NCBI GenBank assembly: GCA_947652735.1
Contig: CANTEG010000013.1
Location: forward strand, 1 to 64,000
Direction: 5' to 3'
Origin: an uncultured Lachnospiraceae bacterium
GTDB taxonomy: Bacteria > Bacillota > Clostridia > Lachnospirales > Lachnospiraceae
DNA: 64,000 nt
Part shown: positions 1 to 8,690 of the stretch, piece by piece
Layout: the number at the start of each line of letters is the position of its first letter
Numbering within the stretch: the stretch's first letter is position 1
Notes under the pieces: generated by a model
Databases searched by the model: none
What the model was told of the DNA's origin: nothing
Seen by the model: only the letters and a program-made list of their open reading frames with translations
Program-made: the position numbers and the translations under genes

Positions 1-60
1 GATGGAAAACCGAAAGAGCAGGATTTACGGAGGAAGATAGGCAAATGGATTACACAATAA
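1..60 (+). CDS. C-terminal tail of an upstream gene (partial)
   Basis: Frame 1 is open from the window edge to a TAA at 58-60 and encodes only 19 residues, rich in Lys, Arg and Gln. It would overlap the start of the next gene by 16 bases, a common arrangement in operons. The fragment is too short to name, and it may not be coding at all, because frame 3 is also open to the edge and runs into the acetyltransferase. Confidence 0.3.
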   Translation, partial: DGKPKEQDLRRKIGKWITQ

Positions 61-506
61 TACGGCTGACGGACAGACCTGAAATGAAAATACAGGCAGC
101 GCAATGGTTCCATGAAAAATGGGATATTCCATTGGAAGAATATTTAAAAAGCATGGATGAATGTTTGACTGAAAAAAATATTGTCCCTCAATGGTATTTG
201 GCAATAGAAGACAGTCGGATTATTGGTGGTTTGGGAGTGATTGAGAATGATTTCCATGACAGAAAGGACCTTGCTCCAAATGTCTGTGCAGTCTATACGG
301 AGGAAGATAAACGGTGTAAAGGTGTGGCTGGTGCTTTACTAAATTATGTCTGTTCTGACATGAAAACAAAAGGAATTGATACATTATATCTTATAACTGA
401 CCATACTTCATTTTATGAGCGGTACGGATGGGAATTTCTTTGTATGGTGCAGGGTGACGGGGAAGTGGATAAGACAAGAATGTATATTCATTCGTTAGTG
501 GAATAG
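45..506 (+). CDS. GNAT family N-acetyltransferase
   Basis: A 153-residue protein that should transfer an acetyl group from acetyl-CoA to an unidentified amine; it looks cytoplasmic. The GNAT core is visible: a central strand before an acidic stretch, then the acetyl-CoA loop around RCKGVAGALL (residues about 91-100, the RxxGxA-type pyrophosphate-binding pattern), and the C-terminal segment SFYERYGWEF typical of the last helix and strand. The start at 45 is chosen for a GGAGG at 29-33. The frame is open upstream to the window edge, so a longer protein cannot be excluded. The neighbour downstream is a gap followed by rpmB on the other strand, so context gives no substrate. Confidence 0.85.
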   Translation: MDYTIIRLTDRPEMKIQAAQWFHEKWDIPLEEYLKSMDECLTEKNIVPQWYLAIEDSRIIGGLGVIENDFHDRKDLAPNVCAVYTEEDKRCKGVAGALLNYVCSDMKTKGIDTLYLITDHTSFYERYGWEFLCMVQGDGEVDKTRMYIHSLVE

Positions 507-837
507 CTAGAAAACTTGAAAAATCCTAACCAAAATCTAATAACCCTCTGTTATCATTTAGTATGGAGGTATTTGTATGGACAAGAAAATGTTAATATTC
601 AAGACAGTTTGTGTCAAAAAATGAGATTATATTTTAAATATTCGTGTTGTTTAATGCAAAAAATAAAATATTAACCGTTTAATAAAAGTTTAAGAGTCTA
701 TATGGAAACGTACAAGCCTGATTATGCCATCAAGCTTTCCGCAAAAAATTTTGGTTTTGCAGACGGAAAGAAAATTGTTCCGTTTTACGCTGCATTTTAC
801 ATTTGAATGGTAGATAGAAACACAGTTTCCTATTATA
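507..837. other. gene-poor gap with degenerate coding remnants
   Basis: About 330 bases without a convincing gene. Two tiny open frames are present: one at 577 with a good GGAGG in front but only about 14 codons, and one at 702-806 (34 codons) with no ribosome site. The composition and the orphan ribosome site suggest the remains of a deleted gene. I see no repeat or RNA gene in it. Confidence 0.4.
702..806 (+). pseudogene. 34-codon open frame, possible gene remnant
   Basis: ATG at 702 to TGA at 804-806. The peptide has a plausible protein-like composition (AIKLSAKNFGFADGKKIV in its middle) but no Shine-Dalgarno sequence and no recognisable family. It is more likely a leftover of a decayed gene than a functional small protein. 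Confidence 0.2.
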
Positions 838-873
838 CAAAAAACCAAGGAGCCGTCCTATGACAGCTCCTTG
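838..873 (-). terminator. rho-independent terminator of rpmB
   Basis: On the - strand CAAGGAGC and GCTCCTTG (846-853 and 866-873) form an 8-bp stem with a 12-base loop, followed by a run of six T. It lies 17 bases beyond the rpmB stop codon. Confidence 0.85.
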
Positions 874-889
874 ATTTTCTTTCTCAGTA

Positions 890-1075
890 TTAAGCTCTTA
901 CAACTTTTCCTGACTTCAAGCATGATGTACAAACATAAATCTTTTTTGGTGATCCGTCTACGATAGCCTTAACTGATTTTATGTTTGACTTCCACATTCT
1001 GTTTGATCTTCTATGAGAATGGCTCACATTGTTTCCGAAATGAGCACCTTTTTCACAAATACTACACTTTGCCAC
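890..1075 (-). CDS. rpmB: 50S ribosomal protein L28
   Basis: A 61-residue ribosomal protein of the large subunit. The start is a GTG at 1075 (protein begins VAKCSICEKGAHFGN, the usual L28 opening), preceded by AAGGAGG at 1084-1090. A longer reading from an ATG at 1141 is ruled out because that ATG sits at the promoter -10 element. The cysteine pairs CSIC and CTSC mark a zinc-binding type L28. It is transcribed alone and divergently from the Asp23-FakA genes, exactly as rpmB is in Bacillus subtilis. Confidence 0.97.
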   Translation of the reverse strand: MAKCSICEKGAHFGNNVSHSHRRSNRMWKSNIKSVKAIVDGSPKKIYVCTSCLKSGKVVRA

Positions 1076-1141
1076 TGTTCGCACCTCCTTGCCCTCTATT
1101 AAACACGGGTATTTTCGTTCCCGCAAGTTTGCAACACGCAT

Positions 1142-1170
1142 ATTCTAACAAAAAAATATATAATATGCAA
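1142..1170 (-). promoter_or_regulatory. sigma-A type promoter of rpmB
   Basis: On the - strand TTGCAT (1165-1170) and TAGAAT (1142-1147) are separated by 17 bases. Transcription would begin near 1135, leaving a leader of about 60 bases before the GTG start. Confidence 0.75.
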
Positions 1171-1221
1171 GCAGAAAATTCAAAAAATGGCAAATTGTTT
1201 TCATTGAGCAGGAAAACAAGC

Positions 1222-1250
1222 TTGATAAACTTTCTATAAATGGGTATAAT
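1222..1250 (+). promoter_or_regulatory. sigma-A type promoter of the asp23-fakA unit
   Basis: TTGATA at 1222-1227, 17-base spacer, perfect TATAAT at 1245-1250. It would give a leader of about 90 bases before the Asp23-like gene. Confidence 0.8.
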
Positions 1251-1347
1251 TGATAATACTAACAGGTAGTTTATGGTAGTGTGATTTTAAAGAAGTATGA
1301 GTTTAACGATAAAATGAAATTATTTTTATATAAGGGGGTTGGTTTTT

Positions 1348-1707
1348 ATGAAGGGCTATTTGTCAAATGAAAACGGTGACATTATTGTAGAGAATGAAGT
1401 GATTGCCCAATATGCAGGACACGCAGCGCTTGGCTGTTTTGGAATTGTCGGTATGGCAACCATAAGCATGAAGGATGGAATAGCGAAGCTTCTGAAAGGA
1501 GACAGCGTCAGTAAGGGCGTAAATGCCGAGGTTGACGAGGAGAATAATTTGACCATTGATTTCCATATTATAGTAGCATATGGTGTAAGTATTTCAACAG
1601 TATGTGAAAACCTTACCAACACAGTGAAGTATTCCGTGGAGGAAATGACGGGACTTACGGTTAAGGGAATAAACATTTTTGTTGAAGGCGTCAGGGTTAT
1701 AGATTAG
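1348..1707 (+). CDS. Asp23/Gls24 family envelope stress protein
   Basis: A 119-residue Asp23/Gls24 (DUF322) protein, equivalent by position to B. subtilis YloU. The family forms small cytoplasmic or membrane-associated proteins linked to cell-envelope stress; the exact biochemical role is not settled. Characteristic stretches are the opening NENGDIIVENEVIAQYAGHAALGCFGIVG-type segment and the closing VKGINIFVEGVRV. The ATG at 1348 is chosen over a TTG at 1339 because AAGGGGG lies at 1332-1338, correctly spaced only for the ATG. The gene is followed after 17 bases by the FakA-like gene, the conserved yloU-yloV pair. Confidence 0.92.
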   Translation: MKGYLSNENGDIIVENEVIAQYAGHAALGCFGIVGMATISMKDGIAKLLKGDSVSKGVNAEVDEENNLTIDFHIIVAYGVSISTVCENLTNTVKYSVEEMTGLTVKGINIFVEGVRVID

Positions 1708-1724
1708 TAGGAGGACGAAAGAAA

Positions 1725-3416
1725 GTGGCTATTGAAGTTTTAGATGTACAGATGCTTAAGAAAGCATTTATTGCCGGTGCATATAATTTGGAAAGAAATA
1801 AGGATTATATCAATGAATTGAATGTATTCCCGGTTCCTGACGGAGACACAGGTTCCAATATGTCATTGACGATAATGGCTGCCGCAAAGGATGTGGCGGC
1901 ACTTGAAAATCCGACCATTGAAAGCTTGGCAAAGGTTATGTCGAGCGGTTCATTAAGAGGTGCAAGGGGAAATTCAGGTGTTATATTGTCACAGCTTCTT
2001 CGGGGCTTTTGCAGGGAAATAAAAGACAAAACCAGGATAACTGTACCTATTTTAGCGGATGGCTTTGTTCGTGGCGTGGAAACTGCATATAAGGCTGTTA
2101 TGAAGCCAAAGGAAGGAACCATACTTACCGTTGCCAAAGGCATGGCTGAAAAGGCATGTGAGATGGCGGAGAAAAGGGTTGGTATTGCAGAATTTTTGGA
2201 AGCGGTTATTGCTCATGGAGATGAGGTATTGGCAAAGACCCCTGACATGCTTCCTGTACTTAAGGAGGCAGGTGTTGTAGATTCTGGCGGTCAGGGTCTT
2301 ATGGAATTTTTAAAGGGTGCATACAACGCAATTATCGGCAAGGAAAATATAGATGTGAAAGCTGTTTCGGCAGGAACGGCAAAGTCATCGGCTGCTTCTG
2401 GTACAAGTGCTGAAGATATAGACGTATCACACATAAAATTTGGATATTGTACGGAGTTTATCATTCTTCTTGACAAAGAATTTAATATGGATACTGAGAG
2501 AGCGTTCAAGGAATATCTCACCTCAATCGGAGATTCTCTTGTTGTTGTGTCAGATGATGAAATAGTTAAGGTTCACGTACACACAAATCATCCTGGTCTT
2601 GCATTTGAGAGAGGTCTTGAGTATGGTCAGCTTACGAGTATGAAGATTGACAATATGCGTGAGGAGCACCGTGAAAAGGTTATTATGGAGCAGGATAGGG
2701 CTGTTGCTGCCCAAAAGGAAAAAGAAAATCAGGCAAAGCAAAGTGAGGAGCCGAAAAAGCAGTTTGGTTTTGTTGCCGTATCCGTGGGCGAGGGATTAAA
2801 CAAGATATTCAAGGATTTGGGTGTCGACCATGTTATAGAAGGCGGTCAGACAATGAATCCAAGTACGGAGGATGTGCTTGACGCTATTTCAAAAGTAAAT
2901 GCAGACACTGTATTTGTTCTGCCAAACAACAAAAATATTATATTGGCGGCAAATCAGGCGGCAGATATTGAGGAAGAAAAAAATGTTATTGTAATTCCGT
3001 CAAAGACAATACCACAGGGAATTAATGCCATGATAGGTTTTAATCCTGACGAGGATGCCGCGGACAACGAAACAGGCATGAAGGATGCCATGTCGGAAAT
3101 TGCATCAGGGCAGGTGACATATGCGGTCAGGGATACATCTATAGACGGCAAGGAAATCAAGACCGGAGATTACATGGGAATTGATGACGAGGGCATCAAA
3201 TCCGTGGGAACGGATATTGGTTCTGTTATGGTTGAACTGATAACAGAAATGTCAAATGAAGATTCAGAGCTTTTAAGTGTGTATTATGGAAGTGACGTGG
3301 CATCTGATGACGCGGAGCGTATGCAGAAGCTTTTGGAAGAAAAGTTCCCGGATTACGAGATGGAATTCCATGCGGGAGACCAGCCTGTATATTATTACAT
3401 TGTATCAGTTGAGTAA
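1725..3416 (+). CDS. fakA: DhaL/DAK-type fatty acid kinase-like protein (YloV/FakA family)
   Basis: 563 residues. The N-terminal about 200 residues are a DhaL nucleotide-binding domain with the metal/ATP motif NVFPVPDGDTGSNM near residue 30, and a second signature DSGGQGLMEFLKG near residue 186. The C-terminal half is the DegV-like DAK1_2 domain. In Firmicutes this protein with a FakB (DegV) lipid carrier phosphorylates exogenous fatty acids. The start is a GTG at 1725 with GGAGG upstream. It is co-transcribed with the Asp23-like gene, as in Bacillus. A link to the phospholipid genes plsC and patatin elsewhere in the window is only thematic. Confidence 0.9.
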   Translation: MAIEVLDVQMLKKAFIAGAYNLERNKDYINELNVFPVPDGDTGSNMSLTIMAAAKDVAALENPTIESLAKVMSSGSLRGARGNSGVILSQLLRGFCREIKDKTRITVPILADGFVRGVETAYKAVMKPKEGTILTVAKGMAEKACEMAEKRVGIAEFLEAVIAHGDEVLAKTPDMLPVLKEAGVVDSGGQGLMEFLKGAYNAIIGKENIDVKAVSAGTAKSSAASGTSAEDIDVSHIKFGYCTEFIILLDKEFNMDTERAFKEYLTSIGDSLVVVSDDEIVKVHVHTNHPGLAFERGLEYGQLTSMKIDNMREEHREKVIMEQDRAVAAQKEKENQAKQSEEPKKQFGFVAVSVGEGLNKIFKDLGVDHVIEGGQTMNPSTEDVLDAISKVNADTVFVLPNNKNIILAANQAADIEEEKNVIVIPSKTIPQGINAMIGFNPDEDAADNETGMKDAMSEIASGQVTYAVRDTSIDGKEIKTGDYMGIDDEGIKSVGTDIGSVMVELITEMSNEDSELLSVYYGSDVASDDAERMQKLLEEKFPDYEMEFHAGDQPVYYYIVSVE

Positions 3417-3421
3417 TTTTT

Positions 3422-3454
3422 AAAGGGTTGTCGTTTCGGCAGCCCTTTAATTTT
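3422..3454 (+). terminator. terminator after the fakA-like gene
   Basis: AAAGGGTTGTC and GGCAGCCCTTT (3422-3432, 3438-3448) pair over 11 positions including G-U pairs, 5-base loop, then AATTTT. The short, interrupted T run suggests partial read-through into recG. Confidence 0.7.
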
Positions 3455-3473
3455 AATGTAGGCAGGAGAAACT

Positions 3474-5486
3474 ATGAATTTTAGTGATGACATTAAAACG
3501 ATAAAGGGTATAGGTGACAAGACTGCCGCTGCCTTTCAGCGGATTGGTGTGGAGACGGTAGATGACCTTGTACATACATTTCCCAGAAATTATCTTACCT
3601 ATGATGAGGTCATTGACATCAAACAGGCGAAGCCGAACGAGAGAGTGGCTGTCATGGCAGTTATATCGTCGTATGTTGATGTAAGAACCGTGAGAAGTCT
3701 TAAGCTGACCAACATATCGGTAAAGGATGCTACGGGAACACTGAAAATAACATGGTTTAACTCCCCTTATTTAAAAAATGTACTTCACAAGGGTGATACC
3801 TATATATTTGTAGGAACCATAAAGATAAAAAATAACAGTCGTGTCATGGATATGCCTGAATATTACAGACCAAATGTATATGAGGGAATGAGACAGGTGA
3901 TGCAGCCCGTATATCCCCTTACTCACGGTTTGTCCAACAAAACGGTTGTGAAGACGATAGCGGCAGTAAGACCGATGATTGCTTCCATTAAGGATTATAT
4001 ACCTGAAGAAATACGAAAAGAATATGATTTGATGGAGCTTTGTGCGGCATATGACACGGTGCATTATCCTGTAAATGAAAGTGTGCTGAGGCTTGCCATA
4101 AAGCGGCTTGCATTTGATGAATTTTACCGTTTTCTGGCAGATATGGGCAGACTCAGGGTAGAAAACATTAAACAGCAGAACATACATAAAATTGTTCAGG
4201 GCAAGGCAGTGGCTGATTTTATACAGGCACTGCCATATAGACTTACCAAGGGGCAGGCGGATGCCATTGAAGATATTTTAAATGACATGGGCAGTGAAAA
4301 TGTTATGAACAGGCTTGTTCAAGGGGATGTCGGCTCAGGAAAGACAATCGTTGCCGAGGTGGCACTGTTTGCCTGCGTGAAAGAGGGCTATCAGGGAGCG
4401 CTTATGGTGCCTACGGAGGTACTTGCAAAACAACATTATGAGGAATTGCTTGCCACATTGGAACCATACGGAATTCGTGTGGAATGTCTGGTGGGGTCAA
4501 CACCACTTAAGGAAAAACGACGCATATATGAGAATATAAGGCATGGTATGACGGATATTCTTATCGGCACTCATGCACTGATAGAGGACAAGGTCGATTT
4601 TGCTAATTTAGGACTTGTTGTTACAGACGAGCAGCATAGGTTTGGCGTGGAGCAGAGAAAGAAGCTTGCAAATAAAGGAACATTTCCACATGTTCTTGTT
4701 ATGAGTGCAACACCGATTCCGAGAACCCTCGCCATCATCATGTACGCTGACCTTGATATTTCGGTGATATCGCAGCTTCCTAAGGGAAGAAAACCAATTA
4801 AAAACTGTGTTGTGGGAACAGGATACAGAGCTACGGCATACAGCTTTATTGCATCTCAGGTCAGGGAAAAAGGACAGGTGTATGTGATATGTCCGATGGT
4901 AAATGACAGTGAAACACTTGACGTTACAAATGTTACGGATTACACTGATACCTTAAAGCAGGCACTTGGGCAACAGGTCAGTGTCTGTATGCTGCACGGA
5001 CAAATGAAAGCAGCAGAAAAAAATGAGATTATGGAAAAGTTTCTAGACGGTGAAATCGATGTGCTTGTATCAACTACCGTGATTGAGGTAGGAATCAATA
5101 ATCCCAATGCCACGGTTATGATGGTTGAAAACGCAGAGCGTTTCGGGCTTGCACAGTTACATCAGCTCAGGGGACGTGTCGGCAGAGGCAAAAAACAATC
5201 GTACTGTATCTTTATTGACGGCAAGGAGTCACAGGAATCACAGGAACGTCTCAAGGTGCTTGAAAATTCAAATGACGGATTTTTCATAGCAAATGAGGAT
5301 TTGAAGCTGAGAGGACCCGGAGATTTCTTTGGAATCAGACAGAGCGGAGAGGCATTGTTTACACTAGCGGATATCTATAATCATGCAGACATGCTAAAGC
5401 TTGCACAGGATGCATGGAACAGCTATGGTGCAACCCTGCTTGATGGTGAAGAAAGAATGGGAAATTTGGAAAGTACGGTACTTTAA
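3474..5486 (+). CDS. recG: ATP-dependent DNA helicase RecG
   Basis: 670 residues, normal for RecG, a double-strand DNA translocase that remodels stalled forks and Holliday junctions. The N-terminal wedge/OB domain occupies about residues 1-190. Helicase motifs follow: Walker A GDVGSGKT at about 284-291, DEQH box at about 385-388, SATPIPRT, and the motif VI region QLRGRVGRG. The start at 3474 has GGAG upstream. The order fakA-recG is conserved in Bacillus (yloV ... recG). The following gene starts 10 bases downstream, so recG probably leads a short operon into the GH5 enzyme. Confidence 0.98.
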   Translation: MNFSDDIKTIKGIGDKTAAAFQRIGVETVDDLVHTFPRNYLTYDEVIDIKQAKPNERVAVMAVISSYVDVRTVRSLKLTNISVKDATGTLKITWFNSPYLKNVLHKGDTYIFVGTIKIKNNSRVMDMPEYYRPNVYEGMRQVMQPVYPLTHGLSNKTVVKTIAAVRPMIASIKDYIPEEIRKEYDLMELCAAYDTVHYPVNESVLRLAIKRLAFDEFYRFLADMGRLRVENIKQQNIHKIVQGKAVADFIQALPYRLTKGQADAIEDILNDMGSENVMNRLVQGDVGSGKTIVAEVALFACVKEGYQGALMVPTEVLAKQHYEELLATLEPYGIRVECLVGSTPLKEKRRIYENIRHGMTDILIGTHALIEDKVDFANLGLVVTDEQHRFGVEQRKKLANKGTFPHVLVMSATPIPRTLAIIMYADLDISVISQLPKGRKPIKNCVVGTGYRATAYSFIASQVREKGQVYVICPMVNDSETLDVTNVTDYTDTLKQALGQQVSVCMLHGQMKAAEKNEIMEKFLDGEIDVLVSTTVIEVGINNPNATVMMVENAERFGLAQLHQLRGRVGRGKKQSYCIFIDGKESQESQERLKVLENSNDGFFIANEDLKLRGPGDFFGIRQSGEALFTLADIYNHADMLKLAQDAWNSYGATLLDGEERMGNLESTVL

Positions 5487-5496
5487 AGGAGGATAA

Positions 5497-5979
5497 ATGA
5501 AAGCAGAGGTAGGATATATAACAGCATGGAGACGAGGCATATTTTTCAGCTTTATTGGGGCGATTATCCTTTTTGGCGTTGTAAATACACTGGCAGGAGC
5601 CTACATTAAAATCGTTCTCGTCCAAAACATAATAGGTGTGTTTGCGTTGCTTGTCGGAATTGTAATTGTTATTGCAGTAATCGGAGACCCGCTAAAGCGG
5701 TACATTGGTGAGGGACAGCTTGATATATTGGAAAATACAATAAGGTATGAGGATAAAAAGAGAAAATTTACGCTGAAACCGGAAAATATAAAAACGGTGG
5801 ATATACAACCAATATACATTGGTCAAAACGGGACGGCACCACTTGCATACAGAATAATGATTGACACGGGAAAAAAGAAGTATTACATTGAATCAGACAG
5901 GGCACGTGGAAGACAGTACAATGAGGTTGAGCTTTATAAGTTGTATTTATGCTTACAGGAAAATATTTCAGGAAGATAG
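5497..5979 (+). CDS. small membrane protein with two N-terminal TM helices and a cytoplasmic beta-rich tail
   Basis: 160 residues, family not recognised. Two hydrophobic helices at about residues 13-35 and 40-64 are followed by a polar tail of about 95 residues with alternating strands, reminiscent of the bacterial PH-like domains found in small membrane proteins; this last point is inference. A good AGGAGG lies before the start. It sits 10 bases after recG and 9 before the GH5 gene, so the three are probably co-transcribed. A role in envelope function together with the anchored glycosidase is possible but unproven. Confidence 0.75.
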   Translation: MKAEVGYITAWRRGIFFSFIGAIILFGVVNTLAGAYIKIVLVQNIIGVFALLVGIVIVIAVIGDPLKRYIGEGQLDILENTIRYEDKKRKFTLKPENIKTVDIQPIYIGQNGTAPLAYRIMIDTGKKKYYIESDRARGRQYNEVELYKLYLCLQENISGR

Positions 5980-5988
5980 GAGAAAACA

Positions 5989-7566
5989 ATGAGCGATACG
6001 GGTGCTAAAAAATCAAATAAGATTCTGATAGCCATTATAGCAGTTTTGACGGTTGCTATCGTGGCTCTTGCAATTATACTTTTTTCAGGGGACAAGGGCA
6101 AAGAAAATGACTCGACCAAAACGCAGGCTTCCAGTGAAGCAACGGTTACGGATGCGTCTGCAAGCGAAGAGGTGACAACCGAAGAAAGTACCAATGAAGA
6201 AAAGGAAAGTACAGGAAAAGCAGATTGCTATGTTGTCCTTTCAACAAGCAACAGTTGGGATAATAACGGCAAAATGTGTGCACAGATTGATGCACAGATT
6301 ATTAATGACAGCGGCAGCGAGAAGAAAGACTGGGAAATACAGATAAAAACGGCACAGGGGACTACACTTGACAGCTCATGGAATGGCAATTGTACTCTTG
6401 AGGGAGACATTATAAAGATTAAGCCGGTTGAGTATAATGGTTCTATTGCGGCCGCCTCAAAGGTTTCTGACATAGGCATTATTGTTTGTGCACCTACTAA
6501 GGCTGATATTGATGAAATGCTTAAAAACGGACAGTTATACATAGGCGGTCAGCTCTATTCAGGTAACGGGCCTGTGGCGGAAGGTACGGAAGCAACGGAA
6601 GAGCAAAAAGAGGATAAGCAGGAAAACAAGCCTGCCAAAGCAGAAAGCGGAACACCGTTTGACAATCATGGAAAGCTTAGCGTTAAGGGCACAGATATTG
6701 TTGACAAGGATGGGAACAAATATCAGCTTAAGGGAGTCAGTACACACGGAATCGCATGGTTCCCAGATTATGTAAACAAGGATGCGTTTCAGACTTTCAG
6801 GGATGACTGGGGAGCAAACCTTGTGCGTCTTGCCATGTATACGGATGAAAACAGCGGTTATTGTACGGATGGAGATAAAACTTACCTAAAGGGACTTGTG
6901 GACAAGGGCGTGCAGGCATGTACGGAGCTTGGCATGTATGTCATTGTGGATTGGCACATACTCCACGACTTAAACCCTCAGGTTTATAAGGAGGAAGCAA
7001 AAAAGTTTTTTGAGGAAATGTCGTCAAAGTACAAGGACTATGATAATGTCATATATGAAATTTGCAACGAGCCAAACGGTGGAACCTCATGGGAGGATGT
7101 GAAGTCTTATGCAGAGGAAGTTATTCCTATCATAAGGGCAAATGCTCCTGATGCAATTATAATCGTGGGAACACCAAACTGGTCTCAGGATGTGGATATT
7201 GCTGCAAATAATCCGATAACAGGATATGACAACATCATGTATGCCATACATTTTTATGCAGCAACACACACGGACGGAATAAGGAGCAAGGTGACAACAG
7301 CCCTTTCAGGAGGTCTTCCTGTGTTTGTGAGTGAGTTTAGTATTTGTGATGCATCGGGTAACGGTGCCATAGATTATAATCAGGCGGGGCTTTGGTTTGA
7401 TTTGATAGAGGAAAATAACCTGTCCTATGCGGCATGGAATGTGTCAAACAAGGACGAAACATCGTCGCTGATTAAATCCTCATGCACAAAGACAAGTGGA
7501 TGGAGCGAGGACGATTTGTCCGAGACGGGAGTATGGCTCCGAAACCAGATTCTCGGAAATAATTAA
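5989..7566 (+). CDS. membrane-anchored GH5 endoglucanase with CBM2-like domain
   Basis: 525 residues. A short cytoplasmic stretch and one hydrophobic helix (about 11-33) without a lipoprotein cysteine suggest a signal anchor. A Ser/Thr/Glu-rich linker leads to a beta-type domain (about 75-190) resembling carbohydrate-binding family 2 by its Trp/Asn pattern. After a second charged linker comes the GH5 catalytic domain (about 222-525). Catalytic residues are visible: acid/base Glu361 in ICNEPNG and nucleophile Glu449 in VFVSEFS. GH5_2-type enzymes cleave beta-1,4-glucans. It would act outside the membrane and release cello-oligosaccharides, which the GH94 phosphorylase at 39 kb could use. It is oddly placed between recG and rsmD. 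Confidence 0.9.
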   Translation: MSDTGAKKSNKILIAIIAVLTVAIVALAIILFSGDKGKENDSTKTQASSEATVTDASASEEVTTEESTNEEKESTGKADCYVVLSTSNSWDNNGKMCAQIDAQIINDSGSEKKDWEIQIKTAQGTTLDSSWNGNCTLEGDIIKIKPVEYNGSIAAASKVSDIGIIVCAPTKADIDEMLKNGQLYIGGQLYSGNGPVAEGTEATEEQKEDKQENKPAKAESGTPFDNHGKLSVKGTDIVDKDGNKYQLKGVSTHGIAWFPDYVNKDAFQTFRDDWGANLVRLAMYTDENSGYCTDGDKTYLKGLVDKGVQACTELGMYVIVDWHILHDLNPQVYKEEAKKFFEEMSSKYKDYDNVIYEICNEPNGGTSWEDVKSYAEEVIPIIRANAPDAIIIVGTPNWSQDVDIAANNPITGYDNIMYAIHFYAATHTDGIRSKVTTALSGGLPVFVSEFSICDASGNGAIDYNQAGLWFDLIEENNLSYAAWNVSNKDETSSLIKSSCTKTSGWSEDDLSETGVWLRNQILGNN

Positions 7567-7643
7567 ACGATTGTGTCAGTCCATTTGGCGAAATTAAATT
7601 TGAATCAACTGACATTCAACGAATAGAGGAAGGAATTATTAAA

Positions 7644-8198
7644 ATGAGAGTTGTAGCAGGAACTGCAAGAAGTCTTCACTTAAAAACCATAGAGGGAAAT
7701 GATACAAGACCTACCACTGACAGAATAAAGGAAACATTGTTCAACATGCTTACGGGATATATTGTTGATGCAAGCTTTCTTGACTTGTTTGCGGGCAGTG
7801 GGGGAATTGGCATAGAGGCCTTAAGCAGGGGCGCAGCCGATTGTACATTTGTGGAGCAAAATGCAAAGGCTGTTGCATGTATAAAGGAAAATCTTGCATT
7901 TACAAAGCTTGCTGACAGGGCAAGAGTTCAGAAATACGATGCGGTGGGTTTTGTAAACGGACTTTCAAGCATAAGCTACGATGTTATTTTTATGGATCCT
8001 CCATATTCAAACGGCTTAGAACGGGCTGTTTTGGAGAATTTAAGCAACAAAAAATTTGATACGGATACTCTTATAGTGGTTGAGGCAGCAGTGGATGAAG
8101 ATTTTGGCTATCTTGACAGCTTGGGTTATGATATTATAAAAGATAAACGATATAAAACGAATAAACATTTATTTATAAGAAAAAAGGACGAATTATGA
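7644..8198 (+). CDS. rsmD: 16S rRNA (guanine966-N2)-methyltransferase
   Basis: 184 residues, the normal length. RsmD methylates G966 of 16S rRNA in the assembled small subunit. Visible motifs are the N-terminal [14 protein letters not shown] and [14 protein letters not shown], the SAM-binding [20 protein letters not shown] (about 45-65) and the catalytic DPPY (about 119). A start with GGAAGGAA upstream fits. Its stop overlaps the coaD start by four bases (ATGA), the strongly conserved rsmD-coaD pair. Confidence 0.97.
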   Translation: MRVVAGTARSLHLKTIEGNDTRPTTDRIKETLFNMLTGYIVDASFLDLFAGSGGIGIEALSRGAADCTFVEQNAKAVACIKENLAFTKLADRARVQKYDAVGFVNGLSSISYDVIFMDPPYSNGLERAVLENLSNKKFDTDTLIVVEAAVDEDFGYLDSLGYDIIKDKRYKTNKHLFIRKKDEL

Positions 8199-8677
8199 GT
8201 ATAGCAATTTATCCCGGAAGCTTTGATCCGGTTACACTTGGACATTTTGATATTATAAAGAGGTCAGCGGATATTTTTGACCATGTAATTATAGGCGTTT
8301 TGAACAATACTTCAAAAACACCATTGTTTTCTTTGGAAGAACGTGTTAAAATGTTGCAGGATACAGTATCGGGAATTGATAATGTGTCCGTAGAGTCTTT
8401 TGACGGTCTATTGGTTGATTTTGTAAAACAAAAAAATACAAACGTCATTATAAGAGGACTCAGAGCTTTAACAGATTTTGACTTGGAGATGCAGATGGCA
8501 CAGAGCAATCGGGTAGTAGCACCTGATGTGGACACGGTTTTCCTTTCAACCAGTGTTAAATATTCGTATTTGAGTTCGAGTGTTGTAAAGGAGTATGCAA
8601 GGTACGATGTTGATGTAAGTGATTTTGTACCTGAATGTGTTATTTCTAAACTTATAGATAAGATGAAAGGACTATAG
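8195..8677 (+). CDS. coaD: phosphopantetheine adenylyltransferase
   Basis: 160 residues. CoaD joins ATP and 4'-phosphopantetheine to dephospho-CoA, the penultimate step of coenzyme A synthesis. The nucleotidyltransferase signature [12 protein letters not shown] is at residues 5-16, and the C-terminal phosphate-binding segment [12 protein letters not shown] is the ISSTxxR-like motif. Translationally coupled to rsmD through an ATGA overlap. Confidence 0.98.
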   Translation: MSIAIYPGSFDPVTLGHFDIIKRSADIFDHVIIGVLNNTSKTPLFSLEERVKMLQDTVSGIDNVSVESFDGLLVDFVKQKNTNVIIRGLRALTDFDLEMQMAQSNRVVAPDVDTVFLSTSVKYSYLSSSVVKEYARYDVDVSDFVPECVISKLIDKMKGL

Positions 8678-8690
8678 GAGGAACCGTAAT

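Noticed and set aside
985-1239. 84-residue + strand open frame opposite rpmB
   Set aside because: It overlaps rpmB and its promoter on the other strand, has no ribosome site and no protein-like pattern.
3771-4187. 138-residue - strand open frame inside recG
   Set aside because: Shadow of the recG reading frame; no start signal.
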